Shown: in pieces, positions 45,283 to 58,370 of the stretch
Layout of the letters: the number at the start of each line of letters is the position of its first letter
How positions within the stretch are numbered: the first letter of the stretch is position 1
From: Papilionanthe hookeriana x Papilionanthe teres
Lineage: Eukaryota; Streptophyta; Magnoliopsida; Asparagales; Orchidaceae
Direction of reading: 5' to 3'
DNA length: 64,000 bases
NCBI GenBank assembly: GCA_022702705.1
Contig: CM040424.1
Coordinates: 137,007,665-137,071,664, forward strand
Translations under genes and position numbers: made by a program
Notes under the pieces: generated by a model
What the model was told of the DNA's origin: nothing
Database searches by the model: none
The model's input: only the letters and a program-made list of their open reading frames with translations

Positions 45283-48200
45283 TGTTGACCTCATGTTTGG
45301 TGAGGTCTTTTCTTTCGTCTTAGTGCTTAGGATCTAGCCATAGGACTTCTCCTTGACTATCCTAGAAGACTAGAGATGGAACCCACCATTTAAAAATTTA
45401 AACCAAATCTTGGTTCTGTTTGGAATCTTACATAGATGGTCATCCACCTCTAAATCACTTAGAAGGTTGGGACAAATGTGTAGGAAGACAAAGATGAATT
45501 CCTATAGGATGTTCAAGCCTTAGGATAACCCTGGGTGGCCTGGTCTTGGTGAGGTTTGTCTTGCACACACTGCACTCTCACACCCATCCTAAACCCAGAA
45601 ACATCTTTACCCAATCTTGACTCCTAGTTCATTGGAGCACTCATGTGGCTAAGTCCAAACCCCTAGCCCCTGGCTAAGAGTGTTATGAACAACCTATGAG
45701 TTGTCAAAATGGACATTTCTTGGTCCATGGCTCACTTTAAGTTTTTCCACACTACTCAACCTTAATAAAATTTCATTTTTGCCAAAGTCCCTGGTTTTGA
45801 CATTGGGTCCTTAAACCTACCTAAAATTACCTAAATTGCTCCTACAAACACCAAACTCTCCAAAAACTCTCCAAAATTTACCTAAAATTTTCAAAATTCC
45901 TAAAAATCGGTTTAATATAATTCCCACCTCTTAAATCCACCAAAATACCCCAATACCCTCTAAAGAACCCCCAAATACCCTAAAATACCCTTCTGGCCCA
46001 AAATTCTAAATATTCTAAAAATTCCAAAAATTTCCAGAAAATTTCAGAAAATCCCATATATTCCTATTTTCATTTTGTCTAACTAGTTCATACGCCAAAT
46101 TTGCCAAAATAACCCAATTTTATTAGAATTCCCAATTTAACCCATTTTTAACCTAAATGGACCCAATGTCAAATCCAATCAACCCATCTGATCCTAATTT
46201 TTCCCAATCTTAATTCTAAACTTTAAATCAACATCCCCAATATCAATATAAACTAAATAAAAGTCCAAATTGATTCACATTTGGGTTCAATTTCATTTGA
46301 AATCTAAAATCCCCAAATTTGCTTAATTAATCCAAGACCCCCAATTAACCAAATGTCAACCTTTGCCCTCCCAAATTTCAATATTAAACCTTTCATGGAA
46401 TTCCCATGAAACCCATGCAACATTCAATTATCCCAATTTGAGCTCAAACGTAACCTAAAGCCATTTGAAATCCAAGAGTGCCCCATTTTAGCCTAAATTT
46501 AATTCATGCTCTAAATCTACCAAATTGATTGGCCTAATCCCAAAATTTCCTCCTAATTGATGTTGGGAACACTTCAATACATTACTTTAAGCCATTTGAA
46601 ACTTTCAATTAGGTCTAAACCCCACCTTAGCCCAACTTGGACCGAAGTTGATCCAACCTTACCCAAATTAACCAAAATCCCAAAAAACCCATCAAATTGA
46701 CCTTTCAATTGAACTCAAAACCATTTCATGTCTTCATGAAAGTCCTTCATGGCAATCATTTACACAATATTTCTTAAGATACTTAGACCTAAATCCAATC
46801 CAAACACAAGTTATCCCAACCTAAACCCAAGTGAGCCAATTTGAACCCATGAGCTAACCTAACCAATTTGAACCAAATGTGGCTGAACCAACCCTTCCAC
46901 AACCACCATTTGAACGCTAGGAACCACCCTAGATCCACCTACCATAATTTAAGTGAGCCATGGACCAAGGGTCCCCCATTTTTAGGGATCTCTTCCCCTA
47001 AATGGTTAAATCCTCCTTTTGCGTTACCCCAAATCCTCCTATAACTGATTAATCACCATTAAACCCTGCTACCTGACTCACATGACCTGGGGCCAGCTCC
47101 CCTATCCTTGCTAGCCGGCCTATTCATTGGGGGGTTCAAAACTAAGAGCCACCATTAGGCTAAGCACACCCAAACTTACCCAATCGTCCACCTTAGCCAA
47201 ATTAAACCTTGGAGCCTCTCTGCCCTCCACCTATGCAGAAGAATCCACCCTCCAATTGAGCTCTAGTTCAGCCCTATGGCCCTGGCCATATAACTCACAC
47301 CTCTCGGCCATGAGAGGGGTGTTGAAAATTTTCTCACAAAACCTCCCCAAATCACTCCGAGAGCTTCTCCCAGCCTATAGAAGAAGAACCCCACTGTTTT
47401 CCTGCCCTAATCCCCACTGGCTGAGCTCAATTTTTGAGTTCAATCCCAGACCAAAAAATAGGACAACCCCTGAAACTCAACCAAACATTAATTAACTTCT
47501 CCCACACCTTCACCAGAGATAGAGAGGAAGATCCCCAGTGAAAGCCCCCTCAACAGGCCAGCCATTTGCTCCAAACATGAAAACACCAAATTAGGTTTCT
47601 ATACTTTCATACCTAGGCATTTCATCAGGGCAAGAGCCTCAATCCGTAGGCTCCTGCGACTCCAACGAACATGCCAAACACCTCTGATTGAACCTTCACT
47701 TCTCAGAGTAAAGGTATTGAGCTCTTCTTCTTCCAGATCTTTCATGGATTCTCTATTTTGTTCTGCTTGATTTCAATGCGCACTAGCCGTATAGATGTGT
47801 AGATCTATTTTAGACGAGCATGTAGGAAGAAACTACACTTGATTTGGTTGAGTATCAAGTGAGATATTAGAGCTAGAAGTTGGACGGATCTCAGCTCACA
47901 CCATTGGGGACGATGATCAGTGACCGTCTGATCACTCGTGTATCAGATGGGTGATGGAGATCAAGCTGGATGGAGCAAGGGGAATGAACAGCAGGACGCG
48001 TGGCTGCCGAGTCAGATGGCTGCACAGAATCAAACCACGCCTCGTGTGCTTTCTATCCATCACAAGATCCAGTCAGCGCTGACTGGTTTAAGTAGGAAAA
48101 TCCCCTTTTTCCTATTTATTTAATTACTTAGAAGTTTAAAAATACCTAACTTTGTGTAGAAAAATCACAAAATTAAAATAAAAATACCCTCTTGCTCAGT

Positions 48201-51200
48201 GAACAGAGGAGACTAATATGGAAAAGAAATCAAGTTATTTGGTTAAGTATTTAATTTTTAATTAATTTAATATTGATCTTAATATTTTAATTCTCCACTC
48301 ACTCACACAATTCACCATAGCATGAGACCATAGGGCTTTTGTAGCCTCTAATCTTGGGAACATTCATTGAATTTTCCAAGGCTAAAAGATATACCCATGG
48401 AAAGTTATCTATTTCCAAATTTTTATGCCTGTTTTGGTATTTTAATTCAAGTAATTAGTATACTATTTGGAAAATTCCAGCAAAATTAGGATAGGTTCCT
48501 TATGACCAGAGGAACTTGGGATAATTATGACATGGATTAAAATATTATAAACAATCCTAATGGTTCACTTGATCGAAAATCAACATTGAATTAATTAAAG
48601 CAAATTAAAAATCAAAATAACTTGAAATCAATTCTCCACTGATCTTTACGGTGAGAGGAAGCCCCATAAAAAGTTTAAAATTAATTAAAAATGGTTTACC
48701 CATTAAATGGATTTTCTAACATAGCCAAACTTAAACTTAAAAAATTCATAAAACTTAAAATGTATTTCAAAAATTCACCAAATTTATTTTGGGGATTTTC
48801 TGATGTCAAAGGAGTCCAAAAAAATTAAAATTGGATTTTTCCAAAAAATTCATTTTTAACCTAACTTTTGATATTTTAATATTTTAAAAATTATAAAAAT
48901 CACAAAAATATTAAAATTCATAAAAATGTCACATTTGGTACCCTAATCATTAGGAATCAACCAATTCTTTTTCTTAAATCCCAAAACAAAGATATTGAAT
49001 TTTAAAGGCTTAAGGCAATTTTTAATATTAAAAATAGATTTTTTTCAACCTTTTCACTAAATTAATTCTAAAAATTTAAAGAAAAATAAAAAAATGTAAA
49101 ATTTGTTTCTCTGAGCTCCTTGAGATCAGAGAGATTTAATAAAAATATAAAACCCATTTTTCCACTCTAATTTTCTTTTATAATTAATTAATACCTCAAA
49201 ATTTAAAATAATTATAATAAATAAAATATAATTAAAAAAAACATCAAAATTGGTCCAAGTGAACCTCTGCTTAATAGAAACTTCCCATAATTTTTGTAAG
49301 GACGGAAACATCCTCTTGATCATGTTATGAAATTTTCATTGAACATCTCTATTTTCACTAAAATAATTATATAAATTAAATTAAAAAAAACAGAAAAATC
49401 ACATTTTCTCCTCTAATGTCTTAATTGACATGTGGGTGTGGTGACATAAAAATTTCAAGTTCATTTGAGCCTAATTTGATGAATTATGAGATGAATATGC
49501 TTAAGAGGGCATTAAGGTAATTTAAAGGTTTTAACCTTAAGTAATCTTTAGGCTTAACCAAAGGGAAAGGGAGAATCTTTGATCCTAACTTTATTTTGGA
49601 TGATTGAAACATAGGGAATTTAAGTGGTATAAACTCATTAAACCACCTTAAACATTAAAGAAGAAACATTAATTAAATCACATAAAATTTGGATGATTAA
49701 GATTAAAGGGTGTAATATAAGAGAATTCTAATTCTTTAAATTAAATCCCTAATCAATAATTTGATCAAACATCATTTAAACATCAATTAATGAAACTCTA
49801 AAATGATGATTGAAATTAATATTTTAAGAAAGGAACAATTTTGAAAAATCTTATGATTAAACTAAGGACATTAAAGGAAATTAATTTGAAATTGTCTAAA
49901 ACTTAAATTAAAAAAAAATTCAAAATGTTAAACCTAAATGGGAAAACTTTAAGACATTAAAGCTAATCTGAAATTGTTTGAAACTTACATAAAAAATAAA
50001 TTTAAAGCATTAAATTTAATTTGGTATAATTCATAAATCACAAGATTATAATTAAAGAAAATTAAATCAATTTAAAATATTCAAATGAACCTAAAAAAGT
50101 TAAGACCTTCTAAAATAATAAAACTTAACCAAATTAAACAACTAGAACACTATTCCAAACTTAAAATAATTAATCAAAATTTAATAACTCAATCACTTTA
50201 AATCATCAACTCAAACATTAAATTAACGACGGTTGAATCTTTAATGAATTAATTTGCCCCTAAAGGTTTTCATTGTCATAATTCTCAAATGAAGCATCAA
50301 ATTAAATGTCATCTTATTCACAAGGATAATCAAACATCCTAGTTAACTGAGAAAAAAATCAAAACTTAACTAAATTCTTGGATGATCAATTCATCCATAC
50401 GATGAAATTTATTTAGACTCAGAATAATCCCAACGGTGTTGAAAAGATGTTCAGGACCCGTCCTAAGCACTTTCTTAACCAAATAGGGTGTTTTAGAAGA
50501 ACAATTAAACTTTATTATTCTTTGATGAAGAAAATCATCCTTAACAAAACACAAGAACCTAGAGGTCATAAGAATTGACTAGCAATAGGATTAGGATTTC
50601 GGTAGACAACCAGAGCCTTCCCTTAGCTTTACCTAAGTATTCCTTGCAATTATATAAATGCCTTAACATATGTTTCAAGTGCAGGTGAAAATGAAGGGTG
50701 TGCCCACCAGGTACGCATTTAATTTTATTGCAATTTACATTTAGCAATTTATTAAATGTCTTACTTTCTTGTACTTATAAATGCATGAAAATGATCGAAC
50801 CCAGCATGTTTAAACAACTCAAAATTTAATCACCAACAAAAATGAAACTGTAATTACAACTAAAATTAAAATGTCTCATTGGATGACCGTGAATCCCTCA
50901 GATGATGTGACCCAAGTGTTGCTAACGAGATTTCCCACGGTCTAAATCAAAGTGTGGAATTCATTGAGTTGAGTTTAAAAACTAATTTGGACTAAGTGAA
51001 TCAGATGAAAATAGCGGTGCAGGGATGAGGAAACCGTGGGATCTTAATCGGTTCTGCTTAATCAACTTTAAATTATTTTTTAATTAAAAAATTAAGCCAT
51101 CCCAATTTTCAACCTCTCTAAACCAAAACACTTCTCTCATCTATTGATTGCCACCTTCTAAAACTAAACCTCTGCAACAACAAGGAGCTTGGAGCACAGT

Positions 51201-52165
51201 GGGCAGCACGACCATCTTCGTCAGCAAAACTTGTGTCTACTTCAGCAAAACCCCTTCTTAGAATTAAATAACCAAGCTATAGGATTTCAAGGTAGTTTAC
51301 CTAGTACAAAAAAATTCCTCAACTTTTATTTAGGCATTTGCATGATCATATTATGCAAATTAAACCCTAAACGGTCTTAGAACTCCTAGGTGGTCGTTTG
51401 GTACGACATAAACCCTCACATCTTCGAGGCTATTTGTGTGATTATGTCATAAAAGTATACGTCCTAATTAACTAAAATTGGTAGGATTCAAACATTAAAT
51501 AAACTCTCAAATTGAAGCCAAATGATAGGATAGTTTGGGAAGTTGCCAAGATTTCTCATGGATCCTCAGCTTCTCCTACTTCTCTCCCTTTAGTCTCCTG
51601 AAATAAACTGTTCCATATTTGAGCTAATCCTTTTTTAAGTTCAAAATTCAATCTTTTGAAACCTCAAACTTTGAAATTCTTAAGAGCAAAACCACTAATC
51701 ATTATCGAGAGTTTTCTTAAATGATTCTCATCATTTAGGATGTAATTAACTATAGGGGCTTGCCCTTATAGGGAACTTTAATAACCCATGTAATTTAAAC
51801 CCTGCTTAATTCCTTTATATTAAGCAGGGGAATTTGTCGGCTTATAAAATTGGTTCGCAGAACAAACGAATATCACAAATCTTTTAGTTTATTTAATCGA
51901 GCCCCATCATCAAGCAGTGTGTCTATTCTTCGGGATAGATACATGTTTTGTGTTGTGGTGCTCGTTTATATAAACTATTTGGGATGTGAGAACGATTTGA
52001 TTTCATATCTTAAAATTTTCAAACTTAAAATTATTTTCAAAATCAAATGCTACTTTCCAAATTATGTATATTTAAATTAAATTTAAAATCCAAAAATTCG
52101 CCGCACAATTTTTATTCGGCAACCCCTTTTTAAAATTAAACACTTGACCTAAAAATATGCCGACA
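45283..52165 (+). repeat. LTR B, complete Tat/Ogre-type 5' LTR, copy 1
   Basis: 6883 bases from TGTTGACCTC to ATATGCCGACA, in the opposite orientation to the giant element's LTRs and clearly related to them throughout. Landmarks: terminal hairpin (45287-45310), GC island (47000-48110) with CATATAAC, CTTGCTCAGTGAACAGAGG at about 48191, and TATAAAAT at 51843-51850. The LTR is followed by a primer site. The 5 bases before it are TAGTC; the far end of the insertion is not in the window. No gene recognised. Confidence 0.9.
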
Positions 52166-52446
52166 ATTTCTGGCGACTCCACTGGGGACTAGTTTCTCTC
52201 ACCATTTTTATTAAATGGTTCTAATTTCATAAATTGGTAGTGAATCCATGTCCCTTTTGGATCAAACTATCATTCTTTCCATTGACATACCACGTCCCTT
52301 TTTGTCTTGAACGAGTATGGTCAACTCTCTTGGATTTTGGAGCCACTGTTTAGCCACCCCTAAACAGAGAGGTTTCAGAATCATTCTACCTCTTAGAGGT
52401 GGGGTGGACCCCCAATAGGTGTTAGCTTAGGAGCGGTCCCTCAAGT
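52166..52446 (+). promoter_or_regulatory. Leader of LTR B's element, truncated by the duplication joint
   Basis: Contains the primer site, GGAGCCACTGTTTAG and the conserved TGGACCCCCAATAGGTGT (52405-52422), the same 18 bases as the giant element's leader. A small hairpin (ACCTC-TTA-GAGGT) precedes it. The sequence then jumps to the Athila relic at 52447, so no internal genes of this element are seen here. Confidence 0.8.
52171..52188 (+). other. Primer binding site, tRNA-Arg type (LTR B)
   Basis: TGGCGACTCCACTGGGGA starts 5 bases after the LTR end and differs by one base from the giant element's site. Confidence 0.88.
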
Positions 52447-52827
52447 TGAAAAAACTGAAATATTATTGGATTTACCTTAGAATTGCATTTGATTTAGCTG
52501 ATGCAAAATCACATAATTCTTGTAGTGCATCCGTCAAATCAACTCTAAAGAATTCACTATTAAAATCTTTTTAAGAATTGCATTTTTTTTACATAGCAAA
52601 TGTAAATTTTTAATTTTGAACTCTCATTATTAACTGTTAGTTTTAAACCATAACCCTCTTAGTAGCAAAAAAATATCTACCAAAGATTATTATTGTGTTT
52701 TCCTCCTCCCTAGTGTCTGATATAATAAAATTAATAGGGAAGATAAACTTATGTATCTTTATGAAAAAATCATTGATATGAATTTTAGGATATGTGAATG
52801 AATGATTAGCTAACTAAAGAGTCATTT
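52447..52827 (-). pseudogene. pol: Athila-like protease relic, copy 2
   Basis: Same content and faults as the relic at 39323-39703, with a few substitutions. It was produced by the tandem duplication, not by a separate insertion. Confidence 0.75.
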
Positions 52828-52841
52828 CGATATTTTAAAAT

Positions 52842-53439
52842 CAAATTGCCATAGCTTATCACTTTAAAATCAGTGATTTAGCAGAAGTATCCAATCGTGA
52901 AATAGGAATCTTGGAAAAGACAACAAATCTTAATAGAACAAATTAGTCTGCTAGAAATTATAGTGCATTATGGGCTTATAGGAATGCTTATAAAACTCCT
53001 ATAGGAATGTCGCCATATAGGCTCTTATATGGGAAAGCATATCACTTGACAGTATAATTGGAGCATAAAGCTTATTGGGCTATTAAAGAGTTTAATTATA
53101 ACATGAAAAAATTACTATTGCAATTAAATGAACTTGAAGAGATTAGAAATGAATCTTATGAGAATGCAAGAATTTATAAAGAAAATATGGAGCTATGGCA
53201 TGATCGTATGATTATAAGGAAAGATTTTTTAGCCTGAACAATAAGTTTTATTATACAATACAAGATTGAAATTATTTCCAGGAAAACTTAAATCCAGGTA
53301 GTCGGGGCCATTTGTTATAATTAAAGTTTATCCGTACGGTGTTGTGGATATTAAAGACCCAAAAAACTAAAAGGATATTTAAAGTAAACGGACATTAATT
53401 GAAACATTACATTTATGGAAATATGCCCTTTGTGGGAGG
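52842..53439 (+). pseudogene. pol: Athila-like integrase C-terminal relic, copy 2
   Basis: Same frame as 39717-40315, with shared stops after LNRTN and HLTV. An additional stop arises where ATAYHP is encoded (GCCATAGC instead of GCCACAGC context). The shared stops show that the decay came before the duplication. Confidence 0.85.
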
Positions 53440-53531
53440 CAACTCATAGTTTTCAGTGTGGATTGATTTGTTTGGTGATTTTTTTTGTTATTGTACTGAG
53501 TCTTATATGACTAATATGGAGCAAATAAAGA

Positions 53532-53975
53532 TGAGTGAGAGAGGGAGGGAGAGAGAGGGAAAGATGGAGTGAGAGAGAAGTAAAGAGAGAGGGAGGAATG
53601 GAGAGAGGCTGCGATAAGGGAGAGACATAAGCTTGGAAAGATGGAGTGAGAGATAAGGAGAGAGCGAAAGAGAAGTAGAGAGAGAAAGAGAGAGAAGGGA
53701 ATAGAGATAAGGAGAGAAGGGTGTGAGAAAGAGATAAAATACAGAGAGAGAGAGAAGAGAGAGTTTCAGGGTGAGAGAGAGCAAGGGAGGAAGTAAGAGA
53801 TAGGGAGAGAGATAAGGAAAGAGTGAGTGATATATATATAAAGTCTGAGAGAGAAGTAGAGAGAGAAAGAGAGAGAAGGGTAGAGGGAGTGAGAAGAATG
53901 TGAGAATGATCTTGAAAGGAAGAGAAGGTAAAAGAGACAAGAATGAGGAGGCAGATAGAATGTGTGTGAGAGAGC
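53532..53975. repeat. GA-rich purine tract, copy 2
   Basis: Counterpart of 40408-40850. Length and order are nearly the same, so the tract has been stable since the duplication. Confidence 0.9.
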
Positions 53976-54011
53976 AATAAAGTTAAGCAAAAGGGCAGAA
54001 TGAATAAGCTA

Positions 54012-54471
54012 TTTATTCTCCAAGTCCATAATAGGAACAAATAAATTCTTTAAAAAAGAAGCAACCTGCATCTGATCATGGTCATCCAAGGTAAGACCCG
54101 GTTGTTGTTTCAAAATTGAGTGAAGAGATAAAAATTCATCTATTAAATGACCACACATTTTATAATTAAAAAAAATAGAGGAACATTCTCTTACACAACT
54201 TTCTACATATAACCATGCTTCTCAGAACCATTCCAAATTTCCTCAAATAGTGTTTTAGAAATATCAACTTCAACAAGAACCCTCGAAATTAAGGGATGAA
54301 TCAAAGAAGTTGTAACCTAGTAAGTGTGGAGGGGGTGGCCAATTAGAGAAGTTGCAACATGAATAACATGATGTTTAACTAAATGAAGACAAAGTTGTGG
54401 GAAGGATACCCAAACAGGAAAAATAGAAGATTCTTCCTTAATATCAAAATATGGTGTCAATTTAAGTAAAC
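54012..54471 (-). pseudogene. Plant LINE ORF1 relic, copy 2
   Basis: Counterpart of 40890-41350, with the same motif order (SFPQLCLHLV-like, ISRVLVEVDI, MRGHLIDEF-like) and the same decay. Confidence 0.7.
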
Positions 54472-54501
54472 ACATTTACAATTATAAATGTAATACACAC
54501 G

Positions 54502-57500
54502 TGATGATCTCACTTTTGTTGAGGTCTAGTCTTCTTCCATAGGAGCCTAGGATCTATCCATAGGATTTTCGTGTTGACTATCCTAGAGAACTAGTGATGG
54601 AACCCTTCCCCAGTAGAAATTCTAAACACCTCTTGCACTTCTTAGAGTTCTACATGTTTGGTCCTAACCTCTAGCACTTAATAGGTGTGGGTCAAATGTA
54701 AGGGAGCTCAAGAAGGGATTCCTATAAGATGGCCAAGCCTTAAGTTCATCCATGGGTGATCAGGTCTTGGGCAGGCTTGCACACACACGCACTTGAGCAC
54801 CACACTCTCATTCACTACCTAAACCCTAAAACAAGTATGCTTAATCTGGTTTCCTACTTCATTTGGAAACTCAGGTGGTCCCCCAAACCTTTAACACTAG
54901 GCTAGGGTTTTGGCTAAGACCAATACATGGAGGATCTAAAATGGGATTTCCCTTGGTCCATGGCTCAAATAAGGTGCCTCATGATCAACTTTCTTAATTA
55001 ATCCCAATTTCACCAAAACACCCAACTTTGGCCTCCTAGCCCCAAGCATTCACCAATTTACAAAAATACCACTAAAACCCTAATTTTTCCAAAATTACCC
55101 AAATCCTTAAATTCTCTTCAAAAATCATTTCAAACTATTCAAAATCATTCAAATTTCTCAAAATTCCCCAAATACCCCTAAATTTGCCAAAATTACCAAA
55201 ATATCATTCATCCCCAAAAATTCAAAAAAATCTCTATATCTCTAAAACACTTCAAATTATCCCAAACTCAATTCAAACCACTCTATTGAGGCCAATTTGA
55301 CCAAATTGACCTATTTTGATCAAAATCCTCAACTTGCCCTTAAAAGCCTAAAATGTCCAAATCACCCCCAATGTCCACAAAATTGACTTAAATTTCACCT
55401 AATTTCAATTACAAAAAAATATTTATCACGTATAATCCCAATAAAACCTAATTTCAAGCCCAATTAAGCCAATTGAGAAACCAAATTCCAAGCCCAATTC
55501 AAAATCCTCAATTTTGCCCAAATTCCCTAATCTCACCAAATTGAACTCCATAATCTCAAAATTTTCACCCAATTGATTTCCAAAACTCTTCATCACAATA
55601 TTTGGGACCAATTTAAACCATTAATTGAACCAAATCCAAAACCAAGCTCAATCCAATCCCAAGGCTACTGAAATGCCCCAAATTGACCATATTCTCAAAT
55701 TTCCCCAAATTGAACCACATAATCAAATCAATATCTCCAAATGTGAATTCTAAACTCTTCATATCATTCCCCTAAATCAATTTGATCCCTCAATTGGCCT
55801 TGACCTAGCAATAAATCTCACCCAAATCCCACTTAGGTCAAAAAACCCAAATTTTCCCTGAAGTCAAAATTTATCCAAATTGAACTTCATAGCCCCTCAA
55901 TCTTCAGGCCAATTGACTTCTCAAAGCCTTATGAAAATCTCTTAGATAAAATTGATCAATCAATTGATCCAAATCTTAGCCCAAACCCAACCTAGACCCA
56001 AGCCAAAACCCCAATTTTGAACTTAAGACCTAAACTTAACCAAATCAATTTAAATTGACCAAACCATGGTCACCACAGCCAAGATTCGAACCTTTTGACC
56101 CAAGCTAGATCCACCTAGCCCAATGTACATGAGCCATGGACTAAGGGTCCCATTAATTGGGGGATCTCTTCCCTTATTTGGCTAAACAAAATATACCTTT
56201 ACCATTAGCCATCAAGACAACCGACAAATCACCATTATGTGTTCCTCTAGCCTCCCTGACCCAGCTAGCCACCTCCCCTAACCTGGCAAGCAGGCCTAGT
56301 GGTCAGAAAATCCAAATATGAGAGCCACCTCACCATAAGCCAAACCCAATTCCACCCATCTAATGTGGTTAATCGTGATTGGTCACTAGCATTGCTCAGC
56401 TCTTCACCTAAGCACCACTTTGCACTCAAATTGAAGCCTAATCGCCACCCCTTCAATGGTTATTTAAGATCAACCCCTTCATGGCCAAAAGAAAGGATGA
56501 TAAAAAACCTAAAAAATACTCTTCCAAATTGTTCCCAGACCCTTTAGCAGTTGAGAGAAGCTCATTCCCACCATTCTTCAGCCATTGCCCCCACTTCCTG
56601 AAGCCAATTTCATCACCTAAAATTAGGCCAAAAATAGGACACCTCACCAAATTAATATGATTGTTCCTGAAGCTTCCCGCAGCTAAAGAGGAAGCTTCCC
56701 ACTGAAAGCCCCATCTCTAGAGCCCTCTACACCAATCTTTCTCCTCAGCCTCTACACCTGTAGGAAGAAGTCTTGCACAGACAATTCACCAGGCCAAAGT
56801 GACACATCCAGGAGGTTCGTCAAGCTCCACTGAAGCTTCTACAAGCATATAATTGAGGCCACACCTCCTGGAAAAATGTATTGAAGTAGTCCCCCCAAAT
56901 CGAGCTCGGGTGGGTCATTATGAAGAAAAGTTTGATAGCATGCTTGATTAGCCGTATAGATAGGTTCATCTTGAGTAGATGAAGGTGTAGAAACAAAATC
57001 GAAGTTATTTATTGAGAATCAAGAGATATATTAGGGTTTGAATGTGTGCAGTTCACAGATCACACTAGATAAAGACGATGAACCAAAACCATCAGAACGC
57101 TTATGTAACGAATGGAGGGTCGAGCCCGTAGCAGTTGAGTCGGATGGCGGCATCAAATGATGGAGTGACACGTGCTGCGTTTGAAGCTGCCTAGGTTGAC
57201 GCGGTGCCGAGTGAGATAAATAGAAAAATCAGGATGTACTGGATTTATTTAATTCAGTTAACTTTAGAAATTCATATCTTGGTGTAGAAAAATGGTAAAA
57301 ATAAATTAAAATACCCTATTTCTCAGTGAACAGAGGAGAATAATAAAAACAAAAACTAAAATTATTTGACTTATATTTATTTTTAACTTAATTAAATAAT
57401 CAAAACTTTCTTTTAATTATAACTTACTAAATATTAATCACCTTGGCATGAAATTTTGAGAGCTTGTTGGCTCTATCCATAGAAGTGTTCTCTGCTTTTT

Positions 57501-58370
57501 CAAAGGTTAGAGAGCATCTCTAACCAGAGAACCCTAATTTTCAAGTTGAATCCCCTTTGTTTAGTTAAAAAAATTCTAAAAATTAAAATATAAATCAGAA
57601 AAATACAAAACTTATTTTGGTAGGTTTATTGTGGTCAGAAGACTCAAGGAAAAAAATAAATTAGATTTAAGTAATTTAAATAGCACTAATTGTAATTAAT
57701 TAATTAAAACTCTTAAAAAAATTAAATAATTAAAATATAAATAGAGAAATCACAAAAATAAAACCACACTATAAATAATAATTAGATTAGCTTAGTGTAA
57801 AAATTTGAACTCAGATTGAAATAATTTGAGAACTAAATTTGATTTTTCAAGTAAAACAGTCTTTTTAACATTAAATTAATTATAATAATTAAAATATAAT
57901 TAAGAAATTTAGAAAAATGGTTTTGGGAGTTCCTTGTGACTAGAGGAACATTAAAAAAATAAAATTGAAGTTAAAACAAATCTTTAACTTTTAAGTTATA
58001 ATTTAAATTAAAAAATTATAAAAATCATTGAAATATAAAATTTACTAAATTATTCTAAATTGTTCCCTGACCACTTAGGAGTAATTATTAATTTTCCCAT
58101 TTTTTTAAATGAAGTTTTGAATTTTTTAAATGATTAAAAATAAATTTTCCTTAAATTTGCTCTAAAATAATTATAATAATTTAAATAAAAATTTTTAAAA
58201 TATGAAATTTATTTCTCTCGGTTCTTTGGACTCATAAAAATTTATGGAAAATATAAAACTTAATTTTCCACTTAAATAATATATTATATTTAATTAATAC
58301 TCAAAATCAAATAATATTTACAATAATTAAAATAAAATTCAAAAAATCATGAAAATTGGTCTTGGTGGTC
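54502..58370 (+). repeat. LTR A, copy 2
   Basis: Counterpart of 41381-45282, with the same truncation by LTR B at the right end. It includes the GC island at about 56100-57210 and the CTCAGTGAACAGAGGAGAAT block near 57322. No gene. Confidence 0.85.

Larger units (their letters stand above)
39323..52446. repeat. Tandem segmental duplication, copy 1 (13.1 kb)
   Basis: The sequence from 39323 recurs from 52447 with the same order of features. Paired landmarks lie about 13,075-13,124 bases apart. Sampled lines match at about 94-97%. The joint at 52446/52447 falls inside the leader of LTR B's element, so copies are joined at non-homologous points sharing TGAAAAAACT. Confidence 0.9.
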
